64,000 bases of DNA, taken from positions 84,225 to 148,224 of the forward strand of contig CAZOZO010000001.1 of the NCBI GenBank assembly GCA_964584315.1, given 5' to 3'. Shown here one piece after another: positions 17,952 through 26,631 of this stretch (positions within the stretch are counted from its first letter, which is position 1; each line of letters begins with the position of its first letter). Origin of the DNA: CAXXOK01 sp964584315 (GTDB lineage Bacteria > Bacillota > Clostridia > Christensenellales > Aristaeellaceae). The notes under the pieces were generated by a model. It did no database searches. It was given only the letters and a program-made list of their open reading frames with translations, and was not told the DNA's origin. The translations under genes and the position numbers were made by a program.

Positions 17952-18800
17952 GTGAAACAGTCTTACTTGCAAGGGGAGCGCAGGCGCGAGGATGGGGTGC
18001 GCTACAAGCACGACCTGGGGCAGCACTTCCTGTATGATACGGCGCTGCTGCGCTCGCTGGTGCAGCGCGCAGGCGTGACCAAGGCAGACAGGGTGCTGGA
18101 GATTGGGCCTGGGGCGGGTACGCTGACCGTGTGCCTATGCGAGACGGCAGAGCGGGTGCTGGCCGTGGAGGTGGATGAGACCGTCATCCCCTTTTTGCGT
18201 GTGGCGACCGAGGGCTTCGGCAATGTGGATATCGTGCAGGGAGACATACGCAGGCTTGATCTGCACCGCATTGCGGATACGTTGGGCGAGGGCTTTCTGG
18301 TAGTGGCGAACATCCCCTACAACATCACCACGCCCATCTTCGACCTGTTTTGGGGCAGCGGCCTGCCTGTGCGGCAGATGAGCGTGATGGTGCAAAAGGA
18401 AGTGGCGCAGAAGCTGGTAGCTATGCCCGGCGACGATGCCTACGGCCTGACGAGTCTTCGCTGCCGCTACTATACGGAACCGGAGATCGTGGAATACGCG
18501 CCCGCCGAGGCGTTCACCCCACCCCCGAAGGTGGACAGCGCCTTCGTGAACCTGCCCTTCCGCAAGGCACCGATCGCGCCCGTGAGCGATGAGGCTTTGC
18601 TGTGGCGAATCGTGCGTGCCGGGTTTGGCCAGCGGCGCAAAACACTGCTTAACGCGCTTAAAGGTGTGGGGGGCGTATTGCCGGACAAGGCCCGCACGGC
18701 TTTGGAGGCACTGGGCCTTTCGCAAACGGTGCGCGGCGAGGCGTTGGCGCTGACGCAATGGATCGCGCTGGCCAACGCGTTGGCAGATGCGGGGGAATAA
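17952..18800 (+). CDS. rsmA: 16S rRNA dimethyladenosine transferase (KsgA)
   Basis: This 282-residue enzyme dimethylates the two adjacent adenines A1518 and A1519 in helix 45 of 16S rRNA. It has HDLGQHFLYD, the SAM-binding motif VLEIGPGAGTLTV, and the catalytic NIPYNITTPI. The C-terminal helical domain is complete, ending in WIALANALADAGE. I chose the GTG at 17952 because CGGAGGG lies about 6 bases before it. An upstream in-frame ATG at 17913 would add 13 residues of Arg/Pro-rich sequence with no ribosome site. Confidence 0.95.
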   Translation: MKQSYLQGERRREDGVRYKHDLGQHFLYDTALLRSLVQRAGVTKADRVLEIGPGAGTLTVCLCETAERVLAVEVDETVIPFLRVATEGFGNVDIVQGDIRRLDLHRIADTLGEGFLVVANIPYNITTPIFDLFWGSGLPVRQMSVMVQKEVAQKLVAMPGDDAYGLTSLRCRYYTEPEIVEYAPAEAFTPPPKVDSAFVNLPFRKAPIAPVSDEALLWRIVRAGFGQRRKTLLNALKGVGGVLPDKARTALEALGLSQTVRGEALALTQWIALANALADAGE

Positions 18801-19610
18801 GGCGGGAACGACCCGCGTCCCTGTCGCCATAGTGCAGACGATGACCAGTGCGCGTCGGAACGACGTCGGCGGTCAAGCCCCGGTGTCATCTCCGCCCCTC
18901 GCGCAGGGTTGTGCTGGCACGCCTCAGCGGTATACCGATCAGAGATTTATACAGTCCTGCTCAACAAAGGAATAGCCCGCGAACCTGATATGCGCGGATG
19001 GATGGGCTGCCACTGCTGGGGCTCGCTGAGAGAAACTGCAATGGGTTGCTCTTTACATCATGACCGCGCCTTCCTCCATCTTTGAACAGAAAGAGGATGG
19101 GCAACCGCGGGACAGCGCAGCTGAATATCACATAGGAAAGAAGTAAACCGCGCATGCCATTCTATGGACGACCCGCCCGCGCCTGTCGCCCGCTCACGCC
19201 CGCAATGTCATGCGATGGGGGACGTGGCGGGTTTTTCGATGCCAGTAAAATTCGCAGGATTTCAATGACGGACTTGCAACTTGCCTTTTTGGGGTATTCA
19301 AGGCGAGGTAACTGCCAGTGCGGCGGTCAAAGGCGAGAATACCCTCTGGATACAAAATATGTGGAGATGGAACGCTTTCAATAGAACTTCAGCGCTTAAA
19401 ACGCGCCGAAAAGGCCGCGGTAAATACAAAAACAAAACAATCTTGTGAAAGCAAAAACAAATTTGAAAGTTCGGCAGGATTTTTGAAGTACTCGTAGAAA
19501 TATGTGAATTAGGGCGAAATTGTGCCATTTCGTCTGCGCACATCCTTCCCGCGGCATCAAACCGCTTGATGGCATACGAGACCCAAAACTACTCCAAGGA
19601 GGAAACCAAC
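18801..19610. other. 810-bp stretch without a recognisable gene, upstream of pckA
   Basis: No frame here has both a ribosome site and protein-like composition. No tRNA cloverleaf or known riboswitch could be made out. The last 200 bases turn AT-rich (runs such as AAAACAAAACAATC), unlike the rest of the window, and probably hold the pckA promoter and leader, but no clean -35/-10 pair could be picked. A cre-like sequence TGAAAGCAAAAACA (19446-19459) differs at one position from the CcpA consensus TGNAANCGNWNNCA and could mean carbon control of pckA. That is inference only. Confidence 0.5.
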
Positions 19611-21185
19611 ATGAGTCTGGACCTGTCTTACCTGGGCATCATCGAATCCAAGGCCGTTTACCGTAACCTCCCCGTCGGCCCGCTGACCGAGTTTGCGCTT
19701 GCGCGTGGCGAGGGCAAGCTGAGCAATACCGGCGCGCTCGTCGTGATGACCGGTAAATACACTGGCCGTTCGCCCGAGGATCGCTTTGTGGTGGACGAAC
19801 CCTCCATCCATGACGAGATCGCCTGGGGCAAGGTGAACGTCCCCATCAGCATTGAGAAGTTCGACAACCTCTACCGCAAGGCGATCGCCTATTTGCAGAA
19901 CCGCGACGTGTTTGTGTTCGACGGCTTTGCGGGCGCCGACCCCAAATACCGCATCGGCGTGCGCGTGGTGAACGAGCTGGCCAGCCAGAACATGTTCATT
20001 CATCAGATGCTGCTCCGTCCGACCGAGGAGGAGCTTGCAACCTATAAGCCCGACTTCAACATCATCGCCGTGCCCGGCCTCAAGGCGATCCCCGAACTGG
20101 ACGGCGTGCGCAGCGAAGCCGCCATCATCGTCAGCTTCGAGCGCAAGATCGTGCTGGTGATCGGCAGCCAGTATGCCGGCGAAATCAAGAAGAGCGTTTT
20201 CAGCATCATGAACTACCTGCTGCCCAAGCAGGGCATCTTCTCGATGCACTGCTCCGCCAACGTGGGCAAGGACGGCGACAGCGCCATCTTCTTCGGCCTC
20301 TCCGGCACGGGCAAGACCACCCTCTCCGCGGACCCCAACCGTAAGCTCATCGGCGACGACGAACACGGCTGGAGCGACGAAGGCGTGTTCAACATCGAGG
20401 GCGGCTGCTATGCCAAGTGCATCAACCTGTCCAAGGAACATGAGCCGGAGATCTACGGCGCGATCAAGTTTGGCGCGCTGGTGGAGAACGTGACCATGGA
20501 TCCCGACACCCGCGAGTTCGACTTTACCGACGAGAGCGTGACCGAGAACACCCGCGTGGGCTACCCCGTTGATTTCATCAGCAACGCGGAGCTCACCGGC
20601 CAGGCCCCCACGCCCAAGACCGTCATCTTCCTGACGGCGGACGCGTTCGGCGTGCTGCCCCCCGTGAGCAAGCTGGGCCGTGAGGCCGCCATGTACCACT
20701 ATGTGAGCGGCTATACCGCCCGTCTGGCCGGTACCGAGCGCGGCATCACCGAGCCGCAGGCGACCTTCAGCACCTGCTTCGGCGCGCCCTTCCTGCCCCT
20801 GCCCGCCAGCAAGTATGCCGAACTGCTGGGCAAGTATGTTGATAAGAGCGGCGCGAACGTGTACCTGGTCAACACCGGCTGGTCCGGCGGCCCTGCGGGC
20901 AACGGCGGTAGCCGCATGAAGCTGCCCCTCACCCGCGCGATGGTGACCGCGTGCCTCAACGGCGAGCTGGAGAAGAGCGAGTTCGTGCTCGACCCCAACT
21001 TCAACGTGCTGGTGCCCACCACCTGCCCCGGCGTGCCCGCCGATGTGCTCGCCCCCCGCAACACCTGGGCGGACAAGGCCGCGTATGACGCCGCCGCCAA
21101 GAAGCTGGCCGGTATGTTCCGCAAGAACTTCGAGAAGTACACCAACATGGACCAGAAGATCGTCGACGCTGGCCCCAAGGCGTAA
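19611..21185 (+). CDS. pckA: Phosphoenolpyruvate carboxykinase (ATP)
   Basis: This 524-residue enzyme interconverts oxaloacetate plus ATP and PEP plus CO2. In anaerobes it often runs toward oxaloacetate. It has the kinase P-loop GLSGTGKTTLSADP, the metal-binding EGGCYAKCINL stretch, and NTGWSGGPAGNGGSRMKL near the C-terminus. The ATG at 19611 follows CCAAGGAGGAAACCAAC and is chosen over one 45 bases upstream. Codon use here is strongly biased (AAG, GGC, CTG, ATC), as in highly expressed genes. It is monocistronic, with a strong terminator 23 bases after the stop. Confidence 0.97.
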   Translation: MSLDLSYLGIIESKAVYRNLPVGPLTEFALARGEGKLSNTGALVVMTGKYTGRSPEDRFVVDEPSIHDEIAWGKVNVPISIEKFDNLYRKAIAYLQNRDVFVFDGFAGADPKYRIGVRVVNELASQNMFIHQMLLRPTEEELATYKPDFNIIAVPGLKAIPELDGVRSEAAIIVSFERKIVLVIGSQYAGEIKKSVFSIMNYLLPKQGIFSMHCSANVGKDGDSAIFFGLSGTGKTTLSADPNRKLIGDDEHGWSDEGVFNIEGGCYAKCINLSKEHEPEIYGAIKFGALVENVTMDPDTREFDFTDESVTENTRVGYPVDFISNAELTGQAPTPKTVIFLTADAFGVLPPVSKLGREAAMYHYVSGYTARLAGTERGITEPQATFSTCFGAPFLPLPASKYAELLGKYVDKSGANVYLVNTGWSGGPAGNGGSRMKLPLTRAMVTACLNGELEKSEFVLDPNFNVLVPTTCPGVPADVLAPRNTWADKAAYDAAAKKLAGMFRKNFEKYTNMDQKIVDAGPKA

Positions 21186-21208
21186 GTCCGAAGTGCAATG
21201 CCAAAACC

Positions 21209-21240
21209 GCCGCCCGACCCTTACGGGTCGGGCGGCTTTT
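21209..21240 (+). terminator. Strong intrinsic terminator of pckA
   Basis: A perfect 12-bp stem, GCCGCCCGACCC with its complement, closes a TTAC loop and is followed by TTTT. Confidence 0.93.
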
Positions 21241-21374
21241 CAGTTGCGTTAAAGGGATGTGGAATGCAGGCGGCGCGGAGTGCAGGCTGGTTTCCTTCCC
21301 TGCCAACAGCAGGGACATGGGTCTACTGCGCGAACGTGCGCCATTCGTTTGTGCATCGGTCACTGCTGGTTCTA

Positions 21375-21420
21375 CCGAACAAACATCCGCGCTTTCGCTT
21401 GTAGTACGAAAGAGCGGATG
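21375..21420 (-). terminator. Probable terminator of the NHLM exporter operon
   Basis: On the minus strand, 18 bases past the stop at 21438, a 14-bp stem with one mismatch (CATCCGCTCTTTCG and its partner, 9-base loop, 21384-21420) is followed by TTTGTTC. Confidence 0.65.
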
Positions 21421-21437
21421 CTGTACATTGTGTTGTC

Positions 21438-23651
21438 TCAATATACGTTTGTGGCGCTGGCAGCCTCGGTGCTCTCCAGCAGTTGCCGCGAAGCAAGTTC
21501 GTAAAACGCGCCGCGTTGGCCAAGCAGTTCCTCGAACGTGCCGCTCTCCACGATACGTCCGCCATCCAGCACGATGATGCGGTCACACTCGCGAATGGTG
21601 GATAGTCGGTGCGCGATCACCACGCGGGTGCATTTGAGGGCGGCCAGCGAATCTGCCACCTGCTTTTGGGTGATGTTGTCCAGCGCGCTGGTGGCTTCGT
21701 CCAGCATCAGGATGCGCGGCTTGGCTGCCAGCGCGCGCGCGATCATCAGCCGCTGGCGCTGCCCGCCGGATAGGCCGCCCCCGCCTTCAGTGATCACCGT
21801 GTACATGCCCATGGGCATGTCCGAAATATCCTGATCCAGCCCCGACAGGCGTGCGATCTCCCACGCATCCGATAGGGTGAGCGCGGGATTCGCGATGGCG
21901 ATGTTGGAGAAGATATCGCCCGCGAACAGCTTGCCGTTCTGGATCACCACGCCGATGCGGCGGCGCAGCGAGCGCAGGTCGATACGGCTCAGGTCGATGT
22001 TGTCGTAATAGATGGCGCCTTTGCGCGGGTTTTCAAAACCCATCATCAGTCGCATGAGCGTGGATTTGCCGCAGCCTGTGCGCCCCACGATGGCTACATA
22101 CTCGTGCGGCTTGATCTTGAGGCTCACGTCGCTGAGCAAGTCGGGGCCGTTTTCGTCATAGCGGAAGCTCACATGGCTTAGCTCGATCGCACCGCTCACG
22201 TTATCCAGCACGGTTTTGCCCTCGTCGGTCTCCGGCACGGCCGCGAGGATGGGTTCGGCCATTTCCAGCTGGGGCTTGACGCTGGCGAACGTGGTGGTCA
22301 GGGTGGTGAGCGACAGGAGCGCCGCGCCGATCATCCCGTACGATACGCTGAAGGCCATGTAGTCGCTTACCGACACCTTGTTTTGCACCGCGATGTAATA
22401 AAACGCCAGCGTGCCCACCAGCGTGAGCGCCATGTTGGTCACGCTCACATAGCGCAGGATGCGCGGGGGCGCATAGGTCATCTTTGCCTGCTTCTGGTAG
22501 AGCTCCGCCCACTTGGCGAAGCCGCGCTTCTCCGAGCCGGTCAGCTTGATCTTCTGGATGCCGGAGAACAGTGCAAACACGAGACCGCCCAGCTTGGCGC
22601 CCACGGCCATGGAGGCACGCTCATGCTTGAGACCGGCCCACGCGGCCAGCATGTTCAGCAGCACCTGTGCCAGCACCAGAAGCATCGCAGGCCCTACCAG
22701 TGCGCCTGCGAACGAGCCGATCTGGAACAGGTAGATGAGCGAGAGGATTGCCGAGAGCAGTGTCCCCGTAACGGCGTTCACCAGCTGGTCGCACAGGTTG
22801 CTGAGGGCGGCCAGGCGGCTGGCCAGCTCGCCGCTGCTGTACTGCTTGAAGAAGGTGGCGGGCAGCAGCAGCATACGCGCCATGGCTGCCGGCTCCACCG
22901 CCAGCTGGATGCGTGTGGTGATGCGCCTTGACAGAAAGTTGCGCGTGGTGGATAGCATGGCCGTGCCGATGGCGAAAGCCACGAGCATGCCCAGCGTGGG
23001 CAACAGATAGCTTTGGTTGCCGGAGGGGATGACCGTGCCAAACAACAGGCGGTTTACAGCGGGGGTAAGCAGACCAAACAGCGTCACCAGCAGCGAAACG
23101 CCCGTATACAGCGCCATGTCGCCCGCAGAAAGCGCCGCAGCCATATATTTGAGCAAATCGCCAATGCCCATGCGCGATGCGGGGAACGGGCGATAGAAGC
23201 AATACGCATCGTCGTCCATCAGCTCGGCGCGGGCACGGGTCACACGCTGGCGTTCGCCGGTGAAGGGGTCGATGTATTCGTAGCCCGAGAAGGGCAGCGG
23301 GAGCAGCGCGATCACCTCGCCGCTCTTGAGCGAGCCCAGCATGGGACCGATGGCGTCGCGATACCACGCGCCTGTCAGGCGCACACGGCGCTTCATCACA
23401 CCGGTGGGGCGCAGGGCGAAGTCGAGGTAGGCGTCCAAGTCCTCGGCGGTGTCGGGCACCGTGGTCAGCGGGATGAGGAAATAGCGGAGCACCTCGTCTA
23501 CCGCGTTTTTGACGCGCTGGCGGTCGTTTTGGAACCGTTCGCCAAAACGGTCGCCCATGATGACGGACGCCAGGCTGCAAAACGCCATGTCGAAGCGGTC
23601 GCGATCTTTGCGCATCCGCTCGCGCAGCTGTTCGTCAAACCAATGGCTCAT
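21438..23651 (-). CDS. NHLM-type peptide exporter, ABC subunit 2 (permease-ATPase, no peptidase)
   Basis: This 737-residue half-transporter resembles the second ABC protein of NHLM bacteriocin systems, which export modified leader peptides. A hydrophilic N-terminal domain (about 1-165) precedes a six-helix exporter domain (about 180-470). The ATPase has Walker A GRTGCGKST, signature LSGGQRQRLMIARAL and Walker B ILMLDEATSALD. There is no C39 peptidase, unlike its partner upstream. Known family members are often longer (900 residues or more) because of a larger N-terminal region, so this one is compact. It starts 14 bases after subunit 1 and probably forms a heterodimer with it. Confidence 0.85.
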   Translation of the reverse strand: MSHWFDEQLRERMRKDRDRFDMAFCSLASVIMGDRFGERFQNDRQRVKNAVDEVLRYFLIPLTTVPDTAEDLDAYLDFALRPTGVMKRRVRLTGAWYRDAIGPMLGSLKSGEVIALLPLPFSGYEYIDPFTGERQRVTRARAELMDDDAYCFYRPFPASRMGIGDLLKYMAAALSAGDMALYTGVSLLVTLFGLLTPAVNRLLFGTVIPSGNQSYLLPTLGMLVAFAIGTAMLSTTRNFLSRRITTRIQLAVEPAAMARMLLLPATFFKQYSSGELASRLAALSNLCDQLVNAVTGTLLSAILSLIYLFQIGSFAGALVGPAMLLVLAQVLLNMLAAWAGLKHERASMAVGAKLGGLVFALFSGIQKIKLTGSEKRGFAKWAELYQKQAKMTYAPPRILRYVSVTNMALTLVGTLAFYYIAVQNKVSVSDYMAFSVSYGMIGAALLSLTTLTTTFASVKPQLEMAEPILAAVPETDEGKTVLDNVSGAIELSHVSFRYDENGPDLLSDVSLKIKPHEYVAIVGRTGCGKSTLMRLMMGFENPRKGAIYYDNIDLSRIDLRSLRRRIGVVIQNGKLFAGDIFSNIAIANPALTLSDAWEIARLSGLDQDISDMPMGMYTVITEGGGGLSGGQRQRLMIARALAAKPRILMLDEATSALDNITQKQVADSLAALKCTRVVIAHRLSTIRECDRIIVLDGGRIVESGTFEELLGQRGAFYELASRQLLESTEAASATNVY

Positions 23652-23665
23652 ATTCGCGCACCCCC

Positions 23666-25816
23666 TCAGTTCATGGAGACGAGCTTCTGATACAACCCGT
23701 CTGCCTCGGCAAAGAGTTGCGCGTGCGTGCCGCGCTGCACCACGTTTCCGTGGTCGAGCACCAGTATCTCGTCGCAGTCGCGGATGGTCGAAAGCCGGTG
23801 TGCGATGATCACGCAGGTAATGCCGCGGTCGCAGATCGCCTTGACCAACTCCGCCTCGGTCTTGGCATCCAAGGCGCTTGTAGCCTCGTCCAGAATGGCG
23901 ATGGTGGGGTCGAGCGCGAGGGCGCGGGCGATGTCGATGCGCTGGCGCTCGCCGCCGGAATAGTTTTTGCCACCCTCGGCCAGCATGGCGCGGTAACCGC
24001 CCTCGCGGGAGAGGATCATGTGGTCGATCTGCGCGTCGTGCGCGGCCAGGATCATCTCAAAATCGGCGATGGTGTCGTCCCACATCTTGATGTTGGCGGC
24101 GATGGTATCTTCAAACAGCGTCACGTCCTGATCGACCACCGCGACCGAGCCAGTGAACACCTCATGCTCGATCTGCTCGATGGCTTGGCCATCGAACAGG
24201 ATCTCGCCGCTCCAAGGCTTGTACAGGCCGCTGAGCAGCTTGGCGACGGTCGATTTACCGCAGCCGCTCGCGCCCACCAGCGCCACGCGCTGGCCGGTTT
24301 TCAGCGACAGGGAGAAATCTTTGATCAGCGGTGCGGCCAACGGGTTGTAGCCGAAGGTCACGTTCTTGATCTCCACATTGCCGCTCAGCTTGCGGTAGGT
24401 GCGGGTATCATCGTCCGGCGAGGCGGCGGGGAAGAGGTCGGGCTGGTAGTCCATCACGTCCTGCACACGCTCCATGGTGGCGCGCAGCAAGCCCATCTCC
24501 TCGCGCAGGCTACGCAGGGTATCCACCGGCCCCATGAAAGCGGCCAGAAAGCCCTGGAACGCGAACAGCATGCCTACCGTGAACGACCCGCCCATGATGA
24601 GCGCCGCGCCCACGCACAACACAAACACGCCGGAGAGCGAGCCCATCAACGCCGCGAGGCTGCCAAGGTACCCGTCCAGCCGCGCGCTTTTGACCGATGC
24701 GGCGTTTACGCCCGCGTGGTAGCCGGCCCATTTTTGGAAGTAACCCTCCTCTGCGCCGGAGGACTTGATGGTCTCGATCATCTCCACGCCGCTGAGCGTG
24801 GTGGCCTGAAGCTTGCCGGAGAGCATCATGGTGGCCCGCGTCAGGTTGAGGCGCTTTTTGGCCACATAGCCGGAAATCAGCAGGTTCAGCGCTGCGCAGG
24901 CAAGGCCGATCAGCGTGAGGGGGATGCTGTAGCCCAGCATGACCGTAAGGTAAAACACCAGCATGGCCATATCCAGCACCAGCGGCGCGAGGCGCTCGAA
25001 AACCGTGGCCGCGATGCCCTCGTTGGCCTGCTGGCGCATGGCGATATCGCCCGCCAGCCGCGCCGAAAAGAAGCGGATAGGCAGCCGCAGCACCTGCCAC
25101 ATGAACGATCCGCTGGCGATGATGGCGAACTTGCCGGAAATTTTCAGGTTGTAGTTTTGCGAGATGGCAGCGACCACCGTTTGCATCACGATAAAGGCGG
25201 AAAACAGGTAGACGAAGGGCATGAGCCACTCCGGCCGCGCGCCGGTCAACAGGCTGTCTAAAAAAACGCGGCTGAACAGCGGCGCCACCACGCCCAGCGC
25301 CGAGGTGAGCAGGCTCACCAGCAGCACAAAGGCGATCAGTCCCGCGGAGCCCTTGAGCCGCTGACGCACAAAGCCCAGCACGCTTGGGCGCCTGCCCTCG
25401 CGCACAAAGGCCTCGGTGGGCTCAAACACAAGCGCAACGCCCGTGTAGGCGTTGTCGAACTCCGTGAGGGGCACCTGTTCCAGCCCGGTGGCGGGGTTGT
25501 TGATGATGGCTTTGCCACGGCGGAAGCCGCACAGCACCACGAAATGGTTGAAGTTCCAATGGATGATACACGGCATGGGCGCCGTGCGCAACTCCTGCGG
25601 CTCCAGCCGGTAGCCTGCGGCCTTGAGCCCGTAGCGCCGCGCTGCGGCCACAATGCTCTTGGCGCTGCTGCCGTCGCGGCTCACGCCGCAATCCTCGCGC
25701 ACGGTCTCCAGCGGCAGCCATTTGCCAAAGTGGGCAAGCACCATGGAGAGGCTTGCCGCGCCGCATTCCACGGCCTCCTGCTGTAAAATGGTGGGGGTGA
25801 GCACGACCTTGCTCAT
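23666..25816 (-). CDS. NHLM-type peptide exporter, ABC subunit 1 with C39 peptidase domain
   Basis: This 716-residue protein joins a C39 leader peptidase (about 1-130), six membrane helices (about 155-430) and an ATPase (GASGCGKST, SGGERQRIDIARAL, IAILDEATSALD). Such proteins cut the leader at a double-glycine-type site while exporting the peptide. The peptidase has the Cys motif QQEAVECGAAS (Cys18) and HWNFNHFVVL (His91). Where the family has INDPAxG, this protein reads INNPATG, with Asn107 in place of the usual Asp. The gene sits between the HlyD-like micro-gene and subunit 2. No precursor peptide gene is recognisable nearby. Confidence 0.88.
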   Translation of the reverse strand: MSKVVLTPTILQQEAVECGAASLSMVLAHFGKWLPLETVREDCGVSRDGSSAKSIVAAARRYGLKAAGYRLEPQELRTAPMPCIIHWNFNHFVVLCGFRRGKAIINNPATGLEQVPLTEFDNAYTGVALVFEPTEAFVREGRRPSVLGFVRQRLKGSAGLIAFVLLVSLLTSALGVVAPLFSRVFLDSLLTGARPEWLMPFVYLFSAFIVMQTVVAAISQNYNLKISGKFAIIASGSFMWQVLRLPIRFFSARLAGDIAMRQQANEGIAATVFERLAPLVLDMAMLVFYLTVMLGYSIPLTLIGLACAALNLLISGYVAKKRLNLTRATMMLSGKLQATTLSGVEMIETIKSSGAEEGYFQKWAGYHAGVNAASVKSARLDGYLGSLAALMGSLSGVFVLCVGAALIMGGSFTVGMLFAFQGFLAAFMGPVDTLRSLREEMGLLRATMERVQDVMDYQPDLFPAASPDDDTRTYRKLSGNVEIKNVTFGYNPLAAPLIKDFSLSLKTGQRVALVGASGCGKSTVAKLLSGLYKPWSGEILFDGQAIEQIEHEVFTGSVAVVDQDVTLFEDTIAANIKMWDDTIADFEMILAAHDAQIDHMILSREGGYRAMLAEGGKNYSGGERQRIDIARALALDPTIAILDEATSALDAKTEAELVKAICDRGITCVIIAHRLSTIRDCDEILVLDHGNVVQRGTHAQLFAEADGLYQKLVSMN

Positions 25817-25824
25817 ACGCCCGC

Positions 25825-26013
25825 TTACCCGAAAATGAGACCGACGAGGTTCACATCGGTCATGGAGAGGAACACGACCATGGCGACCATCGCCAGCGCC
25901 ACAGCGCCCAGCGCCAGCCAGATGCCGGTGGGCACCACCTTGATGGTATCGTTGAGCTGATCCGGTGAGGTGACGCGCTCAATGGCACTCTTGCGGAAAA
26001 GTTCCTGATTCAT
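25825..26013 (-). CDS. HlyD-like secretion protein reduced to its N-terminus and one membrane helix
   Basis: This 62-residue protein is the first gene of the exporter operon. Its N-terminus, MNQELFRKSAIERVTSPDQL, matches what I recall of NHLM-system membrane fusion (HlyD-family) proteins. One membrane helix (about 31-52) follows, and it ends about 10 residues later. Family members run on for 200 or more residues of periplasmic-type coiled coil and barrel. It has a good ribosome site (AAGGAG), a consensus promoter and normal codon use, and no continuation of the HlyD body is visible in the bases that follow, which lead directly into the peptidase subunit. It is either a specialised short form or a deletion remnant still being expressed. 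Confidence 0.72.
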   Translation of the reverse strand: MNQELFRKSAIERVTSPDQLNDTIKVVPTGIWLALGAVALAMVAMVVFLSMTDVNLVGLIFG

Positions 26014-26088
26014 AGGTCATGCTCCTTACGCGGCCTCTGAGCGCCGCGTGTTATTCGCTTGTGGAACCGTCCTTACACCGTTTGACCC

Positions 26089-26117
26089 ATTATATACCGC
26101 CGCGTTTGGCCGGTCAA
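26089..26117 (-). promoter_or_regulatory. Consensus promoter of the NHLM exporter operon
   Basis: On the minus strand, TTGACC (26112-26117) and TATAAT (26089-26094) are separated by 17 bases. Transcription would start near 26082, about 70 bases before the ATG at 26013. Confidence 0.85.
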
Positions 26118-26132
26118 GGAAAACTCAAGCCA

Positions 26133-26151
26133 ATTCTCATGCTATTCTCAT
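26133..26151. repeat. Direct repeat ATTCTCAT, 11-bp period, in the divergent promoter region
   Basis: Two exact copies of ATTCTCAT lie at 26133-26140 and 26144-26151, one helical turn apart. They begin 15 bases upstream of the exporter -35 box. This spacing is typical of response-regulator or activator sites, but no regulator gene is adjacent. Confidence 0.5.
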
Positions 26152-26250
26152 CAAACCATTAATCGTCTCTCAAGCATCTCATCAAGAAGCGTGTTATTCT
26201 ATGCACGTAAACAAGCCAACCACCCAAGAGACATAAGGAGGAACCCTACG

Positions 26251-26544
26251 ATGGATACCAACCGGCAGCGCGATAACGGCTTCTTCAGCAAAATGTACCG
26301 CACCCGTTTCAGGGCCAGCAAGAACGGACAAACGGTCGTAAACCTCTCGCTTCTCTTCTCGCTGATCGCCCTGCTCAGCGCCCCCTGGCTGGTGATCCTG
26401 GGCCTGATCGCCGCCCTGCTGATGGGCTACCGCTTCTCCATGGAGAAGGATGGGCTGGGCTTTGAGCAGAGCTTCGACGATGTGGTGCGCAACGCCGCGG
26501 GCAACGTAAAGCACGCTGTGGAGAGCTTCACCGAACAGCACTGA
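26251..26544 (+). CDS. Small membrane protein, DUF4342-like (copy 1)
   Basis: This 97-residue protein of unknown function has a basic N-terminus (FFSKMYRTRFRASKNGQ), a hydrophobic hairpin with the motif APWLVILGLIAALLMGYRF (about 46-64), and an amphipathic C-terminal helix. The middle part resembles DUF4342, but the UBA-like N-terminal domain often found there is absent. AAGGAGGAACCCTACG precedes the ATG at 26251. It is a tandem paralogue of the next gene and is divergent from the NHLM exporter. The family assignment is from memory of the motif and is not certain. Confidence 0.78.
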   Translation: MDTNRQRDNGFFSKMYRTRFRASKNGQTVVNLSLLFSLIALLSAPWLVILGLIAALLMGYRFSMEKDGLGFEQSFDDVVRNAAGNVKHAVESFTEQH

Positions 26545-26631
26545 CCCCCGCGCCGGACGGCGCGACAACCATACTGCGGCACAGCGCCGCACACCCCACC
26601 AAAACCACATTATGATAGGGAGGATCCACTT

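Noticed and set aside
18961..19384. Short frames of 64 and 76 codons in the gap before pckA
   Set aside because: Neither has a ribosome site or a plausible hydrophobic or helical pattern; they look like chance frames.
26048..26236. A 62-codon plus-strand frame as an NHLM precursor peptide
   Set aside because: It covers the exporter promoter and the direct repeats, has no ribosome site, no double-glycine leader motif and no resemblance to known leaders.
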